Assembly: GCA_023333565.1 (NCBI GenBank)
Contig: JAJKFH010003680.1
Span: 1,302,001-1,366,000 of the forward strand
Direction: 5' to 3'
Origin: Puffinus mauretanicus
Taxonomy: Eukaryota > Chordata > Aves > Procellariiformes > Procellariidae
Length of the DNA: 64,000 nucleotides
The notes under the pieces are model-generated. The model ran no database searches. It saw only the letters and a program-made list of their open reading frames with translations, and had not been told where the DNA came from. Every line of letters begins with the position of its first letter. The stretch's first letter is position 1. The position numbers and the translations under genes were made by a program. This document shows, one piece after another, positions 39,169 to 47,917 of this stretch.

Positions 39169-42100
39169 TCATTGGCTATTTTCACCCAAAATTAAATCCC
39201 CTTGAGGTACACACCGGACTTCCCCATCCTTTCTCATCACCCACCAAGTGCACCCAGGTCCCTGAGCAAAAGCAATCCCACGGATGGGTTTTCCCTTGCC
39301 AGAGGCAGGAGCAATCCAGACCGTCTTCCCCAGCATATTCCTCATATGCACGACAGGGACTTTATCCCCCTCTACAGCACGTAAGGGTTTGGATTGGGCA
39401 GGGCCAGCTCGAGTGACAGATCCCCTAGTGTTGACTAACCAGGTGGCCTTTGCTAAATGTGTGTCCCAATGCTTGAATGTCCCACCACCCATTGCCCTCA
39501 GTGTTGTCTTTAACAGCCCGTTGTATCGTTCAATTTTTCCGGAGGCTGGTGCATGGTAGGGGATGTGATAGACCCACTCAATGCCATGCTCTTTGGCCCA
39601 GGTGTCTATGAGGGTGTTTCGGAAGTGAGTCCCGTTGTCTGACTCAATTCTTTCTGGGGTGCCATGTCGCCATAGGACTTGTTTTTCAAGGCCCAGGATG
39701 GTGTTCCGGGCGGTGGCATGGGGCACAGGGTATGTTTCCAGCCATCCTGTGGTTACTTCTACCATGGTGAGCACATAGCGCTTGCCCTGTCGGGTTTGTG
39801 GGAGCGTGATATAATCAATCTGCCAAGCCTCCCCATATTTATACTTCAACCATCGTCCTCCATACCAAAGAGGCTTTACTCGCTTGGCTTGCTTGATTGC
39901 AGCGCATGTTTCACATTCGTGGATAACTTGTGCAATAGTGTCCATGGTCAAATCCACCCCTCGATCACGAGCCCATCTATATGTTGCATCTCTCCCTTGG
40001 TGGCCTGAGGTGTCATGGGCCCACCGAGCTATAAATAATTCACCTTTATGTTGCCAGTCCAGATCTACCTGAGCTACTTCGATCTTGGCAGCCTGATCCA
40101 CCTGCTGGTTGTTTTGGTGCTCTTCACTGGCCCGACTCTTGGGTACGTGAGCATCTACGTGACGTACTTTTACAGTCAGGTTCTCTACCCGGGCAGCAAT
40201 ATCTTGCCACAACGCAGCAGCCCAGATGGGTTTACCTCTGCGCTGCCAGTTGTTCTGCTTCCACTGCTGCAACCATCCCCACAGGGCATTTGCCACCATC
40301 CAGGAGTCAGTATAGAGATAAAGTACTGGCCATTTTTCTCGTTCGGCAATGTCCAAGGCCAGCTGGATGGCTTTCACCTCTGCAAACTGGCTCGATTCAC
40401 CTTCTCCTTCAGCAGTTTCTGCAACTTGGCGTATAGGACTCCATACCGCAGCCTTCCATCTCCGATGTTTTCCCACAAGGCGACAGGACCCATCAGTGAA
40501 CAGGGCATATTGCTTCTCATTTTCTGGTAGTTTATTATACAGTGGGGCCTCTTCAGCATGTGTCACCTCCTCCTCTGGGGATATTCCAAAATCTTTGCCT
40601 TCTGGCCAGTTTGTGATCACTTCCAAGATTCCTGGGCGACTGGGGTTTCCTATTCGGGCCCGTTGTGTGATCAGTGCGACCCACTTACTCCACGTAGCAT
40701 CGGTTGCATGATGTGTAGAGGGGATGCTCCCTTTGAACATCCAGCCCAGCACCGGCAGTCGGGGTGCCAGGAGGAGCTGTGCTTCAGTACCAACCACTTC
40801 CGAAGCAGCTTGAACCCCTTCATATGCTGCCAATATCTCCTTCTCAGTTGGAGTGTAGCGGGCCTCGGATCCTCTGTATCCCCGACTCCAGAACCCTAAG
40901 GGTCGACCTCGAGTCTCCCCTGGTGCTTTCTGCCAGAGGCTCCAGGTAGGGCCATTCTCCCCGGCTGCGGTGTAGAGCACATTCTTCACATCTTGTCCTG
41001 CCCGGACTGGCCCAAGGGCTACTGCCTGAACTATCTCCTGTTTAATTTGTTCAAAGGCTTGTCGTTGCTCAGGGCCCCATTTGAAGTCATTCTTCTTCCT
41101 GGTCACGTGATAGAGAGGGCTTACGATCTGACTGTAATTTGGAATATGCATTCTCCAAAAACCCACAACGCCTAAGAAAGCTTGCGTTTCCTTTTTGTTA
41201 GTTGGTGGAGACATGGCTGTTATTTTATTAATCACATCCGTTGGGATCTGACGACGTCCATCTTGCCATTTTATTCCTAAAAACTGGATCTCCTGTGCAG
41301 GTCCCTTGACCTTACTTCGTTTTATTGCAAAGCCGGCCTTCAGAAGGATTTGGACTATTCTCTCCCCTTTCTCGAAAACTTCCTCTGCTGTGTTGCCCCA
41401 CACGATGATGTCATCAATGTATTGCAGGTGTTCAGGAGCCTCACCCTGTTCCAGTGCGGTGTGGATCAGTCCATGGCAAATGGTAGGGCTGTGTTTCCAC
41501 CCCTGGGGCAGTCGGTTCCAGGTGTACTGGACACCCCTCCAAGTGAAAGCAAACTGTGGCCTGCACTCTGCTGCCAAAGGGATGGAGAAGAAGGCATTAG
41601 CGATATCAATGGTGGCGTACCACTTGGCTGCCTTTGACTCCAGTTCGTATTGAAGTTCCAGCATGTCCGGCACGGCAGCACTCAGTGGCGGCGTGACTTC
41701 GTTCAGGCCACGGTAGTCTACTGTTAGTCTCCACTCTCCAGTAGACTTTCGCACTGGCCATATGGGACTGTTGAAGGGTGAGCGAGTCTTACTGATCACT
41801 CCTTGGCTCTCCAGTCGACGAATCAGCTCATGGATGGGGATCAGGGAGTCTCGGTTGGTGCGGTATTGCCGCCGGTGCACCGTTGTGGTAGCAATTGGTA
41901 CCTGTTGTTCTTGGACCTTCAACAACCCCACAACAGAAGGGTCCTCCGAGAGACCAGGCAAGGTGGACAGCTGTTTAATTTCCTCCGTCTCCAGGGCAGC
42001 TATACCAAAAGCCCACCGATACCCTTTTGGGTCCTTAAAATACCCTCTCCTGAGGTAGTCTATGCCAAGGATGCACGGAGCCTCTGGGCCAGTCACAATG

Positions 42101-42354
42101 GAGTGCTTCTGCCACTCATTCCCAGTCAGGCTCACTTTGGCCTCCAACACAGTTAACTCTTGGGATCCCCCTGTCACTCCAGAAATACAAATGGGTTCTG
42201 CCCCTTTATAGCCTGATGGCATCAGGGTACACTGTGCACCGGTGTCTACGAGAGCCTTATATTCTTGTGGAACTGATGTGCCAGGCCATCGAATCCACAC
42301 AGTCCAGTAAACCCGGTTGTCCCTTTCCTCCACCTGGCTGGAGGCAGGGCCCCT
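39169..42354 (-). CDS. Pol polyprotein: protease, reverse transcriptase, RNase H, integrase
   Basis: This frame makes the enzymes that process Gag, copy the RNA genome and insert it into the host. It is open for about 1,060 codons. Numbering from the GTG at 42331-42333, the protease motif DTGA is at 30-33. RT has its first aspartate at D243 (TIDIANAF) and YIDD at 305-308. RNase H has D614, E652, D676 and D746. The integrase zinc-binding HHCC is H773, H778, C807, C810, and its catalytic triad is D840, D899 and E935 with the usual 35-residue gap. There is no in-frame ATG before residue 38, which lies past the protease active site, so the frame most likely starts by readthrough of the gag TAG at 42355-42357. 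No dUTPase or env follows. Confidence 0.94.
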   Translation of the reverse strand, partial: RGPASSQVEERDNRVYWTVWIRWPGTSVPQEYKALVDTGAQCTLMPSGYKGAEPICISGVTGGSQELTVLEAKVSLTGNEWQKHSIVTGPEAPCILGIDYLRRGYFKDPKGYRWAFGIAALETEEIKQLSTLPGLSEDPSVVGLLKVQEQQVPIATTTVHRRQYRTNRDSLIPIHELIRRLESQGVISKTRSPFNSPIWPVRKSTGEWRLTVDYRGLNEVTPPLSAAVPDMLELQYELESKAAKWYATIDIANAFFSIPLAAECRPQFAFTWRGVQYTWNRLPQGWKHSPTICHGLIHTALEQGEAPEHLQYIDDIIVWGNTAEEVFEKGERIVQILLKAGFAIKRSKVKGPAQEIQFLGIKWQDGRRQIPTDVINKITAMSPPTNKKETQAFLGVVGFWRMHIPNYSQIVSPLYHVTRKKNDFKWGPEQRQAFEQIKQEIVQAVALGPVRAGQDVKNVLYTAAGENGPTWSLWQKAPGETRGRPLGFWSRGYRGSEARYTPTEKEILAAYEGVQAASEVVGTEAQLLLAPRLPVLGWMFKGSIPSTHHATDATWSKWVALITQRARIGNPSRPGILEVITNWPEGKDFGISPEEEVTHAEEAPLYNKLPENEKQYALFTDGSCRLVGKHRRWKAAVWSPIRQVAETAEGEGESSQFAEVKAIQLALDIAEREKWPVLYLYTDSWMVANALWGWLQQWKQNNWQRRGKPIWAAALWQDIAARVENLTVKVRHVDAHVPKSRASEEHQNNQQVDQAAKIEVAQVDLDWQHKGELFIARWAHDTSGHQGRDATYRWARDRGVDLTMDTIAQVIHECETCAAIKQAKRVKPLWYGGRWLKYKYGEAWQIDYITLPQTRQGKRYVLTMVEVTTGWLETYPVPHATARNTILGLEKQVLWRHGTPERIESDNGTHFRNTLIDTWAKEHGIEWVYHIPYHAPASGKIERYNGLLKTTLRAMGGGTFKHWDTHLAKATWLVNTRGSVTRAGPAQSKPLRAVEGDKVPVVHMRNMLGKTVWIAPASGKGKPIRGIAFAQGPGCTWWVMRKDGEVRCVPQGDLILGENSQ

Positions 42355-43335
42355 CTAGTCCTGGTCATCATATTCGCTATCCACTTCTTGCAAGTATGAG
42401 TCAGAAGTCCCTTTGTTAAGGTCGGAAGTGGAATCAGCCCTTCTACTCTGTCTGGGGAACTCACTGGAGACTGGAGCAGCAGTTTTCCTGGAAGAACCCC
42501 CTTTTGTGGTTGTTTTCCCTTGCAACTCATGTACCCGTGCCTGTAGGACTGAGGTAGGTTTTGCATCCCACTTCCTCATGTCCTCTCCGTGGTCACGCAG
42601 GTAAAACCACAGGTTGCCCCGGCGTGTGTACCCACGATGTCTTCTCTCTTGAGCAGAGGGACGCTTGCTCCTAATGGCTGAGACACTGGCCCGTGCAGGT
42701 GGGGAGCAGGACATATCCTCTTTGAGTTGCTGGACCTCCTGAGACAGTTTCTCCACAGCAGAGACACAGGCCCGTAGGGAGGAAGAGAGACTTTCTTCAT
42801 ATTGCCGGAGTTGGCCAGCCAGTTCATCCACTGTTTGTTCCTCTCCATCTCTCCAGGTCATTACTGCCAATGAGTTTGCATGTGACGCTGGTGCGCTCCG
42901 TACAAACTTCCGCCACATGGGTCGGGTGCATTTGACTTCATCTGGGTCTTTGGATAACTGCTCGTTGTTCAGGTCATCATAAATCACTTCCAGCACAGCT
43001 AATTCTCTCAGGTACTGGATACCTCTCTCCATGGTGGTCCACTTGCCTGGGTGGCATATAACATCTTCCTTGAAGGGATACCTTTCCTTCACACCTGACA
43101 GGAGTCGCCTCCAGAGGCTGAGGACTTGTGCCCCTTGTCCAATTGCTTTGTCAATGCCCCCTTCCCTAGAAAGGGATCCCAGCTGCTTGGCTTCTCTACC
43201 CTCTAATTCCAGGCTACTGGCCCCGTTATCCCAGCATCGGAGCAGCCAAGTGACAATGTGCTCGCCTGGACGACGGCTGAAATCTTTTCGCATATCTCGC
43301 AGTTCACCCAGAGATAGGGATCGGGTGGTCACCAT
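42355..43335 (-). CDS. Gag, C-terminal part (capsid-like region and basic tail)
   Basis: This 326-codon frame begins at an ATG (43333-43335) but is open back to the TGA at 43369-43371, in the same frame as the upstream gag part. It carries the capsid region: the LLRCWDNG motif and GIQYLRELAVLEVIYDD match the pattern of ERV-L-type Gag and the gene Fv1 derived from it. Next comes a predicted coiled coil (VSAVEKLSQEVQQLKEDM). A basic stretch with GYTRRGNLWFYLRDHGEDM follows, which is typical of ERV-L Gag. No CCHC zinc knuckle is visible, so packaging may rest on basic residues. It ends in an acidic stretch and a TAG at 42355-42357, directly followed by pol in the same frame. Confidence 0.88.
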   Translation of the reverse strand: MVTTRSLSLGELRDMRKDFSRRPGEHIVTWLLRCWDNGASSLELEGREAKQLGSLSREGGIDKAIGQGAQVLSLWRRLLSGVKERYPFKEDVICHPGKWTTMERGIQYLRELAVLEVIYDDLNNEQLSKDPDEVKCTRPMWRKFVRSAPASHANSLAVMTWRDGEEQTVDELAGQLRQYEESLSSSLRACVSAVEKLSQEVQQLKEDMSCSPPARASVSAIRSKRPSAQERRHRGYTRRGNLWFYLRDHGEDMRKWDAKPTSVLQARVHELQGKTTTKGGSSRKTAAPVSSEFPRQSRRADSTSDLNKGTSDSYLQEVDSEYDDQD

Positions 43336-43368
43336 CTCATTTACGGGTTCTGCCTCCTCCTCCTGTTC

Positions 43369-44259
43369 TCATGATGGCCCTGGTTCATCTTCATCCCTTA
43401 CTAGACGAGCTGATTTTCTTGTGCATTTTCTTTTTTGTATAGGGGCGACTGATACCGGCACGGGTTGGGTCTCTGTCGCAGGGGGCGGAGTAGCTGCCGT
43501 GCCTGCCCTGGGGGGTGAGGGAGCCGCTGTGCTTGCCGTGGGGGGAGGAGTAGCCACAGGGCCTGTTGCTTTGTCATCAGCTGCAGAGACGTTTCCTTCC
43601 CCTTGGGGGTTCTGAGTGATGTTAAACAGGGCTCGGTAGGCGTGGGCCAGGCCCCAGCATATTGTAGTGATTTGCGTCTCCCTAGAATGGCCAGGGTGAC
43701 AGCATACTTCTTCCAAATATTCTACTAATTTTTCAGGGTTCTGCACTTGTTCAGGGGTAAAGTTCCAGAACACTGGGGATGCCCATCGTCCTAAGCATTT
43801 GCCCATGCTTTCCCACTCGCCCTGCCACTCATAACTATCCAGCCTTGGGGCAGATCTCTGGATGACATTCTTAAATTGCTTACTAACCTTGGATAAAACC
43901 GCAACAATATTCCCAAGGAGTACCAATAGATGTATCCTAACTACCCAGGGATGTTCAAGGTACTGGCAAGTTATTTTAACAAAGGAGATGACATCATAGA
44001 GAAAGGTAGCGAGGGTGCCATTCTCTACTTCCTCCATAAAGAATCTCTCGGAGGAAAAGGTATAATTGCTAATGGTCTCCATGAGGTGGTACCCGAAATG
44101 CAGAAACGGCTTCATTACGAATCCCAAATACCAAATAACCCCCAATGCCAGCGTTTTAGTAACAAATCTCCCAGGCAAAACATCATTAATCACGGCAGAG
44201 CACAACAGACTACAAAACCCAACTCCAATTTTTAACAGGTACAGTAAAAACAAGAGCAT
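43369..44259 (-). CDS. Gag, N-terminal part with hydrophobic segments
   Basis: The first ATG after the primer site is at 44257-44259, and an in-frame TAA at 44281-44283 rules out a longer ORF. The frame has 296 codons and ends at a TGA (43369-43371). Residues 1-24 are strongly hydrophobic (MLLFLLYLLKIGVGFCSLLC...), a possible signal-anchor. Further hydrophobic stretches occur in KTLALGVIWYLGFVM and IHLLVLLGNIVAVL. Five N-X-S/T sequons are present (NYT, NGT, NFT, NIT, NVS), although NFT is followed by proline. A proline-alanine-threonine linker (TPPPTASTAAPSPP) and a basic KRKCTRKSAR stretch close the block. Most Gag proteins enter the cytosol and have no such segments. The TGA could be a lesion or a natural boundary. 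Confidence 0.75.
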   Translation of the reverse strand: MLLFLLYLLKIGVGFCSLLCSAVINDVLPGRFVTKTLALGVIWYLGFVMKPFLHFGYHLMETISNYTFSSERFFMEEVENGTLATFLYDVISFVKITCQYLEHPWVVRIHLLVLLGNIVAVLSKVSKQFKNVIQRSAPRLDSYEWQGEWESMGKCLGRWASPVFWNFTPEQVQNPEKLVEYLEEVCCHPGHSRETQITTICWGLAHAYRALFNITQNPQGEGNVSAADDKATGPVATPPPTASTAAPSPPRAGTAATPPPATETQPVPVSVAPIQKRKCTRKSARLVRDEDEPGPS

Positions 44260-44340
44260 GGTGCAGAGCAAATTAATATGTTACCAGATATAAATTCCTC
44301 AATATGCTCTAAATAATCTGTCGTTATCTCAACCCTCCGT

Positions 44341-44358
44341 GCCCCACGTTGGGCGCCA
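44341..44358 (-). promoter_or_regulatory. Primer-binding site, tRNA-Lys(1,2) type
   Basis: On the minus strand TGGCGCCCAACGTGGGGC matches the site pairing with the 3' end of tRNA-Lys(1,2), as known from type D and lentiviral elements. Eight bases separate it from the LTR edge, slightly more than the usual few. A lysine primer is unusual for an element with ERV-L-type gag and pol. Confidence 0.85.
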
Positions 44359-44366
44359 AAAAGGAC

Positions 44367-44883
44367 TGTCGTGGTTTAACCCCAGCCAGCAAAAATAAAC
44401 GCCACGCAGCCGCTCGATCACCCCCCCGCCCCGGTGGGATGGGGGAGAGAATCGGGAGGGCACAAGTAGGAAAAAGCTCCCGGGTTGAGATAAAAACAGT
44501 TTAATAATTGAAATAAAACTAAGTAGAACAGTAAAATAACAATGAGAACAACAACAATAACAGAATACACAAAACAGGCAATGCACGACACAACCGCTCA
44601 CCGACCGCCGACCGCGTGTCACGAACGGGGGGCGAGCCCCCCCACACACCTGGTTTTTATACTGAGCATGATGTCACATGGTATAGAATACCCCATTGGC
44701 CAGCTGGGTCCACCACCCCGGCTGCGCTCCCCCCTCCCGGTGCAAGCATCACCCAGCAACAGCCAAAGCATCAATGGGGCATCAATGGGCCATCAACGCT
44801 CCTTTCACACCGAACCCAAAACACAGCACACCCCCCAAGCTACTGGGAAGAAAGTTAACCCTGTCCCAGCTGGAACCAGGACA
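44367..44883 (-). repeat. Provirus 5' LTR (promoter copy)
   Basis: The LTR is 517 bp with TGTCCTGGTTCC at its 5' end and CCACGACA at its 3' end on the minus strand. CCAAT (complement of ATTGG at 44695-44699), a TGACATCA site and TATAAAA (44655-44661) form the promoter. A GGGGGGC-GA-GCCCCCC hairpin follows shortly after the TATA box, in the likely 5' leader. An ATTAAA poly(A) signal (44500-44505) ends R. Compared with the 3' LTR it has an extra block of about 23 bases in the 5' part of U3, partly a tandem copy of CATCAATGGGG. Confidence 0.95.
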
Positions 44884-44887
44884 GTCC

Positions 44888-47800
44888 TCATGTCACTGTG
44901 GAGTGTCTGAGGTGTGAAGCCTGAAGTAAACCAGATAGAAAGTCCCACAGAGATCTGAGCCATCGTTCCTGATAAATATTGCAGTACCTGATATGGCTTG
45001 GTTCATTCTAAGTAAGTATTTTGATAAGACTCGGGTAACGTGTTGGAAGGCGATGTGATGTAAGTAGCATCCAGAGAAAGACACAGCAGGTGCCTCAGGT
45101 GGAGAGGAACCGTGCTGGTAACAAAGATCCCAAACAGGTTCTCAGAAATCTGCAAGACCTGTTTAACCAGCTCTGAAGTGGTACAATCTAGTGCTGGAAA
45201 GCTAGCAAAGATTTCTCAGGAGATGCGTGCGGTCAAGAGCACTTTGCATTTGCAATAAGCTAAAATCTTGCTGTACTCTTGTCTATTAGCTGACCAAAAC
45301 AGATTCACAGAAACCTTTTTCCTTGCCTTTTTCCTCCATGTTAAACTGCCATCATGAGGTGGGAAATTGGTACAGGAGAGAGTGCACTAGTGGGATTTCA
45401 TGACTGTCCAGCCAAGAGGTAGAAGTCAACCCTTCTCCATTTCAGGCTTGTTTCAAGTTGCTTCAAAGGGCTTCAAGCAAAAACAGAGTCCATAGATTGC
45501 AGAAAATAAAGGAAAACCTCTAAACAGCATGAGCTAATGGCCTCTGCCATCTCTCTTCTCACTATTTCAGTCTCCTTCATGACATCTTCTCCTGGACTAT
45601 CTGCAAGACAGGTTGTCCTTAATCCTTTCCTGGCTGACTTACCTACAAGAGGCAATAAGACAGTTTGGGCCGATGCTGATTACAGCCTTCATTGCTGTTT
45701 TTACCCTGGGTCCATCTGATAACAACTTTGCTCCTGACCCTTCAGTGGATGGCAGATGGGCTTCACAGGTGTCCTGTTTGCCCTGGGTTGCCGGTAGCCT
45801 TCAAAGACCCTGCTGCGCTCACTGTCTATGCTTAACAAGAGGTGTTATGATAATGGCTTTACATACACTCTGCTGAGGCGTCCACCTCTTCCAGAAGGGC
45901 TGGGTTTCAGTTGCCACTGAGCACAGCCCAGGGGAACCAGGAAACAATGGGAGACTGACTATTTCTTAAGAATAACACATCTTAGGCTAATAATTACGTT
46001 TGGAAGCAGCCTGTGGCTACAAATAACAAGAATCAAATGAAATGGTCCGCAATAGTGAATGGTTTTATTGCAGGGAGGAAATGCAAGGGGGCAGCAAGGC
46101 GGGCGGGTGGGAGGATGCTTCAGCTCTTTGAGAGCAAGGCAGCCCCCACAGGAGGCTTGTGCAGTTGGCCTAAGTCACTTTTAAAGACAGCGTGACACTG
46201 TGGCACAAAGGGAGGACACCTCTTAGCACTAATATCTGCTCAACTCACCATCACACTGAGACAGACAGCTGTAATGCTGAGTCCATGCCCTTCCTGTGGC
46301 TTTTCACTCCCTTTCTAGAACAGTGTCTAGAGAAGGAAGTAAAATAGACATGAAGCCTAATTCCTTGTTTATTTTCTTAATAGTATAAAGATGACAGAAG
46401 GTCTTTAGCGAAACAATGTGAGAAGGAAAACAGTGAGAAATAAATTAAACCTACATTTCTCTTATTCCATCTCCTTCTCACTATGGAAATAGGTGTTAGT
46501 TGTTTTGAAAAGTCAGATAAATGGTGCAGTAATTTATCTTTTTTTTTAATCCACTTTGCAAGCTAGCTATGAAATAGATGTAGAATATTTAGCTATATAT
46601 AGACCAGGTGTGAATGTTTGTTCTAAAATGACTCTCTCCCTCCTCTTTTGGTACGTAGCAATCAGAAAAAAATGATACATTTTACCAGATATGAAATTCT
46701 AATTAAAGGAAGTAGGAAAGGGGTCAGTTAGCAAATACATCAAAGTGCTTCATGCAAATTTGTTTTCTCTCCCTGAGTGTTAGACATTAATTTATGCCTA
46801 TGGTAAATGATTTGTATAAAAATCTTTCTTCATGTAATATAGACAAATAAAAGATGCTGTTCAGGTTGGTTTTTTCCAAAATTCATCCTATTTTATTCAA
46901 CTTTCCATGATATTTACTGTTTGCAATATGACAATGCCTAAATCCAAGCCACAGACCACACCCCATCATGCTGGGTGCTGTCAGACAAAGTTGGGTTCCT
47001 GACCCATTACTTCATGTTTTGCAATTTGAACAGGCAGACTGTTTCCCTGACTGTTGAGATAGGAGAGATTGGAAATTCTAGGGGGAAAATGCCTCCATTT
47101 TGATGAGCACAATAGACTGATGTCTTGATTAATACCTACTCTCTGGCACTTAGGAAAGGGTGCAGGAAGTGAAAGCCACAGAAATGATGGAGGAGACGAG
47201 CAGAAGCACTTCCTTGCTATTTCCAGAAGAAAGCAAGAAAGCATTTTCCAGAAGCACCAAGAGACTCTCTTCCCACGGGGCTGAAGCTGTGGGATGGACC
47301 CTTGGAGGGCAGAAATCCAGCTCTGCAGAACCCGCTTATGTTTTCAAACACAGAAGCCTTCATTTCATGCTGCAACAGGAATCTCCTTCAGGCCACAAAG
47401 GAGCAGAGCGCATCAATGCATTCATTAGTCCCACTGCACTAGCACTCAGAGATTTGCTCAATAAAAACGGACTGCTGAATCAAGGCCCAAGCATCTTCAG
47501 TCCTTCCTTTTTGTAACTTAATGTTTTTCTGTTTCTTTTCAAGCTTTGTTCATAGACAGAGAAATTTTTCCATTTAAGGCAAGCTTTTCAGGGCCACTAG
47601 CACGCTGGGTATCAAGACACAGAACTTCTGTCAGTTCTTGGCATGTCCAGGTCCTCCCTGTTATTAGGGCAATATTAGGCTAACAGGTTGTGATTAGTGC
47701 AACTAGCGAGCTAAGCTAGATAGATAGAAGAGTTGTGCATTTCGGTAGTGATTGACATATGTTTTAAACTCTGAATATAAGCTCCATCCTGGTTAATGAC

Positions 47801-47912
47801 AACATTTCCAGTGATTTGAGCTAGGCTATGATTTCAGATCCAGTGTTCATAACCAGCACCTGAAACAGGGAATGTTAACTCTTCCTAGAAACATAGGAAG
47901 ATTTGGAGAAAT
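44888..47912. other. Non-coding DNA between the provirus and the solo LTR
   Basis: No exon or repeat family could be supported. Frames such as 47160-47516 have no recognisable domain. The stretch near 46440-46680 is AT-rich, with no strong simple-repeat character. Confidence 0.55.
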
Positions 47913-47917
47913 ACAGT

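Larger units (their letters stand above)
38246..44883 (-). mobile_element. Full-length class III (ERV-L-like) provirus without env
   Basis: The element is 6.6 kb and transcribed on the minus strand: 5' LTR (44367-44883), primer site, gag, pol, polypurine tract, 3' LTR (38246-38739). Gag carries the ERV-L-type capsid region (LLRCWDNG), and pol is of the same class. The primer site matches tRNA-Lys(1,2) rather than the tRNA-Leu that gave ERV-L its name. Only about 430 bases separate pol from the 3' LTR, so env is absent. The flanks share GTCC (38242-38245 and 44884-44887), a 4-bp match that is probably the target duplication. Gag and pol are in one frame, broken only by a TGA and a TAG. Near-identical LTRs point to a recent insertion. 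Confidence 0.95.

Noticed and set aside
38422..44910. Plus-strand frames of 148 and 122 codons in the two LTRs (38422-38868 and 44542-44910) with the same N-terminus
   Set aside because: They run antisense through the LTRs and match only because the LTRs are copies of each other. They diverge at the LTR edge and have no recognisable domain.
47160..47516. Frame of 118 codons starting METSRS-like text
   Set aside because: No domain, no splice context, no codon-use signal; its length is expected by chance.
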